Below, piece after piece: positions 59,388 to 64,000 of a stretch of DNA of 64,000 nt. The DNA is from Orobanche coerulescens (lineage: Eukaryota; Streptophyta; Magnoliopsida; Lamiales; Orobanchaceae). The position numbers and the translations under genes were made by a program. The DNA lies in contig CM065814.1 of assembly GCA_033398695.1 (NCBI GenBank), forward strand, positions 105,402,501 to 105,466,500, read 5' to 3'. The first letter of the stretch is position 1. Every line of letters starts with the position of its first letter. Under the pieces are notes generated by a model, which made no database searches, had not been told where the DNA came from, and worked only from the letters and a program-made list of their open reading frames with translations.

Positions 59388-60120
59388 ATTGGGAATGACT
59401 GTTGCCTTTGGTAGAATTTGCTTACAACAACAGTTACCAATCGACGATCGGTATGGCACCGTATAAAGCCTTGTACGGTAGGAAGTGTCGATCACCACTG
59501 TATTGGGATGAGGTAGGTGAAAGGAGAATTTTGGGTCCTGAGATGATCGAACAGACAGTTGGTATGGTGGATAAGATTCGTGAGAGGATCAATATAGCAC
59601 AGGATCTTCAGAAGTCTTATGCCGACAAGCATAGGAAGGAACTCGAATTCTGTGTTGGCGACAAAGTATTCCTGAAGGTATCTCCTACCAAGGGAATTGT
59701 TCGTTTTGGTCCAAGGAGCAAGTTGAGACCGAGATACATTGGATCGTTCGAAATTCTCGAACGAATTGTAGAGTTAGCTTACCGCTTGGCTTTACCCCCA
59801 GAACTTTCGGCTGTGCAACGTCTTCCACGTATCGTTGTTGAGGAAGTATGTGCACGATCCCAGCCACATCATCAACTATACCGCCGTGGAGATGAACAAA
59901 GATCTTACCTATGAAGAACAACCAGAACTGATTCTCGACCGATCAGTCCGGCAGTTAAGAAATAAAGAGAAGGTGTTTGTCAAGATCCAATGGCGTAACC
60001 ACAGTAAAGATGAAGCCACTTGGGAGCGCGAGGAAGAACTTCAAGCTCGTTATCCGAATTTCTTCAATCGAGGGTTGTCATTTATTTTCGAGGATGAAAA
60101 TTTTTCTAAGAGGGGTAGGA
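59388..60120 (+). pseudogene. Element C integrase C-terminus and chromodomain-like tail
   Basis: Resumes with LPLVEFAYNNSYQSTIGMAP, then YGRKCRSPLYWDEVGE, the C-terminal [20 protein letters not shown] and, after a 2-base loss near 59818, LRKYVHDPSHIINYT. The tail QLRNKEKVFVKIQWRNH with DEATWEREEELQARYPNFF is the Tekay chromodomain-like region. It ends at a TAG overlapping the 3' LTR start. Confidence 0.9.
60109..60120 (+). promoter_or_regulatory. C polypurine tract
   Basis: AAGAGGGGTAGGA immediately before TGTAATACCCG. Confidence 0.8.
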
Positions 60121-61975
60121 TGTAATACCCGTCATTTTCATACTGTAATATTATTATTTATAATAATATTATAATGCATTTCATTTTGTTTATTTTCATT
60201 TATAGGATAATGAACATTTATTTCGACGTATCACAAGTCCTAGCCCGAGTCATTTCCTCATATATTCAAGTGGTCATTATTTATGTTATAATAGTGTTAT
60301 TAATTATTCGAGTATAACACTAACACTATCATTAATATTATCATTATTATTAATAATAATATTATTAATACCATTTTTATTAAGTATTAATATTATTATT
60401 ATTATCTTTATTATTTTCAGATTTTTATTATCAACATTTCCAATTAATTGTTATTCTACATTTACTATTATTATTATACTATTTATATTTTAACCATGAG
60501 TTATAATTTAACCAAACTATGATTTAATTTAATTAACCACACTAATCATAGTTAAGAATCCTCTTTTCCCACCGATCGTTCATCACAATTTTCACTTCAT
60601 CAAAACTCCTCTATGTTTATCAACATACAAATCCTAATTCAACTAAAACACTTAAAAATCTACACCTATAAATACAAATTCTGCAGTGCAGAAACTCTTT
60701 ACAACCTCAAACATCGATCAAAAACAAAAAAAAAAAGAGAAAATACAATACAATACAGAAAATTTGCGATACAAAGAGAAAGGAGAAGAAGACACCATCT
60801 TCATCGACCCAGCATTCTCGAGAAAACTTTTCTGCTCAGTATCGTTCCAGTCCCAGAAGACAACTTTTCTGCTCGTCGCAACTACAACTCTTAAATCTGC
60901 GCTTCGGCTTCCCAACTTTTCTCTCCTACAAATATCCGAGTCTTCATCTCCTACGAGTCGTTTTCTCTCCAACAAAAGGTAATTAATTTCCTTCTCATCT
61001 GCTTGGACATCATCCTTGCAATTTTTTTTCGCTGGTTAATCCTGTATATGTTAAACCCTCAAATACCATGCCTCCCCCTTGGTTGTCGGAATTTTATATT
61101 CTGGAAACTTTTCGTGAGCCTGATGGGACCGCCAGACCACCACCTCAGCCCTGTTCACGGCTAGAACACAAAAGTCAAACTCCAAATTTCAAATCCCAAT
61201 CTGAATCCGACCATATCCTCAAACCAGAGATCCGTGAGTCAGAAACCCAAATGATTAAAACCAAATACCAAATCAAAATCAACATCAAACTCAACCTTCA
61301 TCACCAAATCGAGCTCCAACTCAGCCCTACTACCAGATATTTCAATTTCAAAAATAGAAATATACAGTAACCTCACCCAACCCAGCTTTTCATCTTCAGT
61401 TCATTCCAAACCCACCTCTGCGAATACAAACCAAATTTTACAAACAGGGTTAACATAAAGTTTACAAATCTTCAATTTCGGAAAATCAAAACTCAATAAT
61501 TTATCTGAACAGACGAACCCCGAAATCGGGCCAAGCCCGAAAATCAATTTCGACCCGTTTCAGCAGAATGGAATTGACCATATAGAAAATTCGAGAGTAG
61601 AATCGGAGCTTACCTTCAATTCGAACCAGAATCCTAACCCGTTTTGATTTTTATCTGCTCGGGCCGAATCGGAGAACGTCGTTCATGGCGAGCTTCAATC
61701 GCCACTGCTGGAATCGCCAGACCTGCACCTTTCGAACTCATACTCGTGACTGGTATACGCGTGTGTTCCCGATTCTGGTTGGTGTGTGTGTCCTTCGGCC
61801 ATTCCTTTTCCGGCCGAGGAGATATTATTGAGAGGGTTAGAGAGAGTTGAAGAGGGCAGAGAGAGAGAGGCGGGGTTCACGGGAAGGAGAATGAAGTTTC
61901 TGTCAACTGGAGTCTAGGGATTAGGTTTATACACCCGCGAGATTTTAGGATTTTCAATTTAGTCGGGGCGTTACA
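60121..61975 (+). mobile_element. C 3' LTR
   Basis: Begins TGTAATACCCGTC after the PPT and ends AGTCGGGGCGTTACA; 1855 bp. It is followed by ATAAT, where D's 5' LTR resumes. TATA box TATAAATA at 60667-60674 is followed by the near-palindrome TTCTGCAGTGCAGAA (60679-60693). It does not match the F LTR except at the terminal 15 bases. Confidence 0.85.
60325..60420. repeat. ATT/AAT low-complexity tract
   Basis: Runs of ATTATT, AATAAT and TATTATTATTA within C's U3. Simple sequence. Confidence 0.8.
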
Positions 61976-62530
61976 ATAATTGATACCAAAAACTCCGACG
62001 AACACGGTCAATCGGAAAGCCTCGGACCCTGAAGGAGATAATGAACGGAAGGGTTTCAACTCGAGTTCTTCACAAAGATTTCATTCCTAAGTCATATCAT
62101 CAATCAATCAACACTCGTACGAGGAGAAGAAATCATAAAATGCCCAAATTCCCTTCTAAGACATTATATCGAACACCTTCAAGGCGTTGATTAGGAACTC
62201 AACTAAACGACGAATCCTTAGCAATCAAACCATGGAACAACAAGGGAATTGGTAGAATATAACTTAATAATCAATAATCCATCACTAATCTAGGTTAATT
62301 CGGATTAAACGGACGAAATCAAATAAGATCCCTAATTTTCCCAAAACTAAGATTTGAGGAAAACTAACCTTGATTCGGTCGATCGGAGGAGGTTACAGAA
62401 TGATTAATCGATGATAAGGACTCAGGAACTTCGTGTATTAAGAGTTTAACAACATGTCTCCTTGTTCACCTTGACTCCAGCCGCGGACAAGAAAGAAGAG
62501 AAATGAAAAACAAGTGCAAACACCCAATCA

Positions 62531-62538
62531 TATTTATA
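62531..62538 (-). promoter_or_regulatory. D 5' LTR TATA box
   Basis: Minus strand TATAAATA, 11 bases from the first dyad (62550), as in the 3' LTR. Confidence 0.65.
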
Positions 62539-62549
62539 CTGATGCGCAT

Positions 62550-62841
62550 TAGCGCGCGCTAGATCGTCCGGTTAGGGTGCGCTATCGGCATGGGCCGCAG
62601 TTCAGAATCTTCTGCCCGGCCGTGATAGTGCGCTAGCCGACCCATCCAGAACCTCAGGGACTAGTCTGTCCTACCGGGTAGCGCGCGCTGTGACCGGATA
62701 GCGTGCGCTACACCTGCCGAGCTAGCGCGCGCAATGACCGACCAACGTGCACTACCTGTTGGCCCAGCCGAAGTGTAGACCCTACTGCCTTAGCTGCTCA
62801 GCCAATTAGCGCGCGCCACCATCAGGCAGTAGCATGCGCTA
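62550..62841 (-). repeat. D 5' LTR dyad array
   Basis: About eight to nine units, TAGCGCGCGCTA (62550-62561) to TAGCATGCGCTA (62830-62841). Compared with 23234-23530 it has lost one segment and gained GTAGCGCGCGCTG near 62680, so unit content differs between the two LTRs. Confidence 0.88.
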
Positions 62842-63169
62842 TGCCGGTACCTGCCGCACCTGTTCGGCTAGTGCCCAACCGCCATGACTCGATGACTCAA
62901 ATTTCCGAAAATGCACGTAACAAACATGACGAAACGCTCGCAGACAACATCTTCGCTCCGAAATAAAAACAACAAATAACAAAGCACGACATACGATCAC
63001 ATGACTTACACAACGACAAGTCATACCCGACGAATACCACAACACGGTACATCATATCATACACAACATAGGGAAAGTTCTAAATAATCATCAACGGAAC
63101 AAAATAACCGACAAAACTGACAAATAATTCAAAGTGACCGAAAACAGAAATCCCGGGTATTACAATAAT

Positions 63170-63496
63170 CACCATATACGGCTATAGCCTTCAGTTATAC
63201 GACCATAAACCAACATATACAGCTGTATTATATCTTTTTGGAACTAAAACACTAACATTCATGACACAGTCGTATCCCAAACTTATACGGTCGTAACTCC
63301 TTATATACAGTCGTGGTTCTCTCTTTATACAGTTGTAACTAGACAGAAGTAAAACATCTGAAACTCTTTGTTCTAAAACACAAAAATTAGTACGAACAAC
63401 AGTTAATCCAACGAAATCTCAAGGAATGGTTCCATAATATACAAATACATATACTACAATCAGTTAAAATGAAAAAGTTTACCTCTTGATATTACA
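63170..63496 (-). mobile_element. G 5' LTR, segment 3 (U3 start)
   Basis: Continues the CGGCCGTA dyads of 18255-18450 (units CATATACGGCTATAG, TTATACGGTCGTAA, ATACAGCTGTAT). The proposed LTR start, on the minus strand TGTAATATCAAGAGG, is at 63496. Net LTR length would be about 3.5 kb. G's other LTR is lost, so no target duplication can be checked. Confidence 0.6.
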
Positions 63497-64000
63497 AAAA
63501 ATTCTACTAATGCCCTAAAGGAATCTACTTGATCTTTTTCCGCAGTCGGGCTGGAGATTTTAAACTTAGCGCTTCTCGGGAGGCAACCCCTATAGTATAT
63601 TTATTTTTATTTTTTATCATTTTAATTTAACTTTAGCATTTATTTTATTCTCTTGGTGGTGTTGATTTTTGACCTCATTGTTTTAATTCTAGTGCAAACA
63701 GGAAGTTACTCGATGTCCCAACAAGGAAGAATGGACTTACTCTTCAAAGATATTAATTTTAGGCAATTTTGGTGAAATCAAAGTTTGTGCCACGACCCAC
63801 GTCTACTTATGTTATGGCACATGTATGGGTAACTAGGCATTCGTGAATTTGTGCCGTGACCCACACTTACTTGTGCCGCGACAAACAATGTTTGTAACCA
63901 CCCGTATAAGCCTTCTCGGCTCTATGCAGTGGCATACAAGTAATTATGCCGCGACACACTTTGGTTGTTGACGGGACGCATAAAACTTTGCATTTATGTG
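63497..64000. other. Non-coding flank, possibly Athila/Tat-type 3' region
   Basis: Contains GCGCTTCTCGGGAGGCAACC at about 63568-63587, resembling a sequence common in the non-coding 3' part of plant Athila/Tat retroelements, and repeated TGCCGCGAC/GTGACCCAC motifs from 63789 onward. No open reading frame is supported. Confidence 0.35.

Larger units (their letters stand above)
18519..63164 (-). mobile_element. Element D (gag-only LTR retrotransposon), with nested inserts
   Basis: Outer ends TGTAACACCCCC and GGGTATTACA, flanked by perfect ATAAT duplications (18514-18518, 63165-63169); G LTR dyads continue on both sides. The parts of D itself are 18519-19641, 21978-26415 and 61976-63164. It has a minus-strand gag but no protease, RT or integrase, while the PPT abuts the 3' LTR only 255 bases from the end of gag. 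That is the TR-GAG type of dependent element. About 175 bases of leader, the PBS and about 1.8 kb of the 5' LTR are missing, apparently with the F/C deletion. Confidence 0.85.
61976..63164 (-). mobile_element. D 5' LTR remnant
   Basis: 1189 bp matching 22654-23852. The remaining ~1.8 kb of this LTR should lie left of C but is absent. It ends GGGTATTACA at the ATAAT target. Confidence 0.9.

Noticed and set aside
60121..61975. C 3' LTR and F 5' LTR being the two LTRs of one element
   Set aside because: Lengths 1855 and 1025 bp and no alignment beyond the terminal 15 bases.

Overview
This is plant nuclear DNA made almost entirely of nested transposable elements. I found no intact host gene, rRNA, tRNA or CRISPR array. 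Plant origin is shown by Ty3/gypsy chromoviruses (Tekay-like and Galadriel-like), primer-binding sites matching the initiator-Met tRNA pattern (TGGTATCGGAGC and variants), two CACTA transposons and a Copia-type LTR. A flowering plant is likely; the species cannot be named. Element labels A to H and S1 are mine.

Layout, outermost first. (1) 1-4740: left-truncated plus-strand gag-only element H, with a Copia solo LTR (1985-3457, TSD GAACT) in its leader. It abuts, at about 4740, the broken end of (2) minus-strand Tekay-like element G. G has an RNase H/RT/protease/gag remnant at 4741-9897, PBS at 10289-10300 and a 5' LTR that starts at 10306 and resumes to about 63496. G is interrupted by solo LTR S1 (7129-9327, TSD AAATC), CACTA-1 (11998-17053, TSD TTC) and element D (18519-63164, TSD ATAAT). 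(3) D is a minus-strand gag-only (TR-GAG-like) element. Its 3' LTR holds a solo LTR (19642-21972, TSD TCCGT). Its leader holds Galadriel-like element E (about 26416-30582), and E is cut by the 5' part of element F (30589-about 32250). (4) The 3' part of Tekay-like element C (about 32250-61975) lies in D's 5' LTR. F and C appear fused by a deletion. (5) C's integrase carries B (34777-54894, TSD GAGAG), an LTR element with 3.84-kb LTRs and a non-coding interior, and CACTA-2 (54936-about 59387). (6) B's 3' LTR carries A (35778-45806, TSD CAGCA), the only near-complete autonomous-type element. The chain G>D>C>B>A is five deep. Past 63496 lies non-coding sequence.

How the parts relate. A, C, G and E once encoded gag, protease, RT/RNase H and integrase. 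D/H (gag only) and B (no genes) look like dependants that use the same tRNA primer site and similar LTR termini (TGTAA...TTACA). CACTA-1 carries three in-phase exons of a host BiP/Hsp70 nucleotide-exchange-factor-like gene; CACTA-2 carries a degraded tnp2 transposase.

The most unusual signal is not a gene. The LTRs of S1, D, B, A and the A-type solo LTR each carry, about 250-930 bp from the LTR start, an array of short GC-rich dyads (TAGCGTGCGCTA, CCGCGG or CGGCCGTG types) ending just upstream of the TATA box. In S1, B and D the gap to the TATA box is 11-12 bp. Small four-dyad clusters recur in the transcribed leaders of D and H and in B. G has a related array without a clear TATA box.
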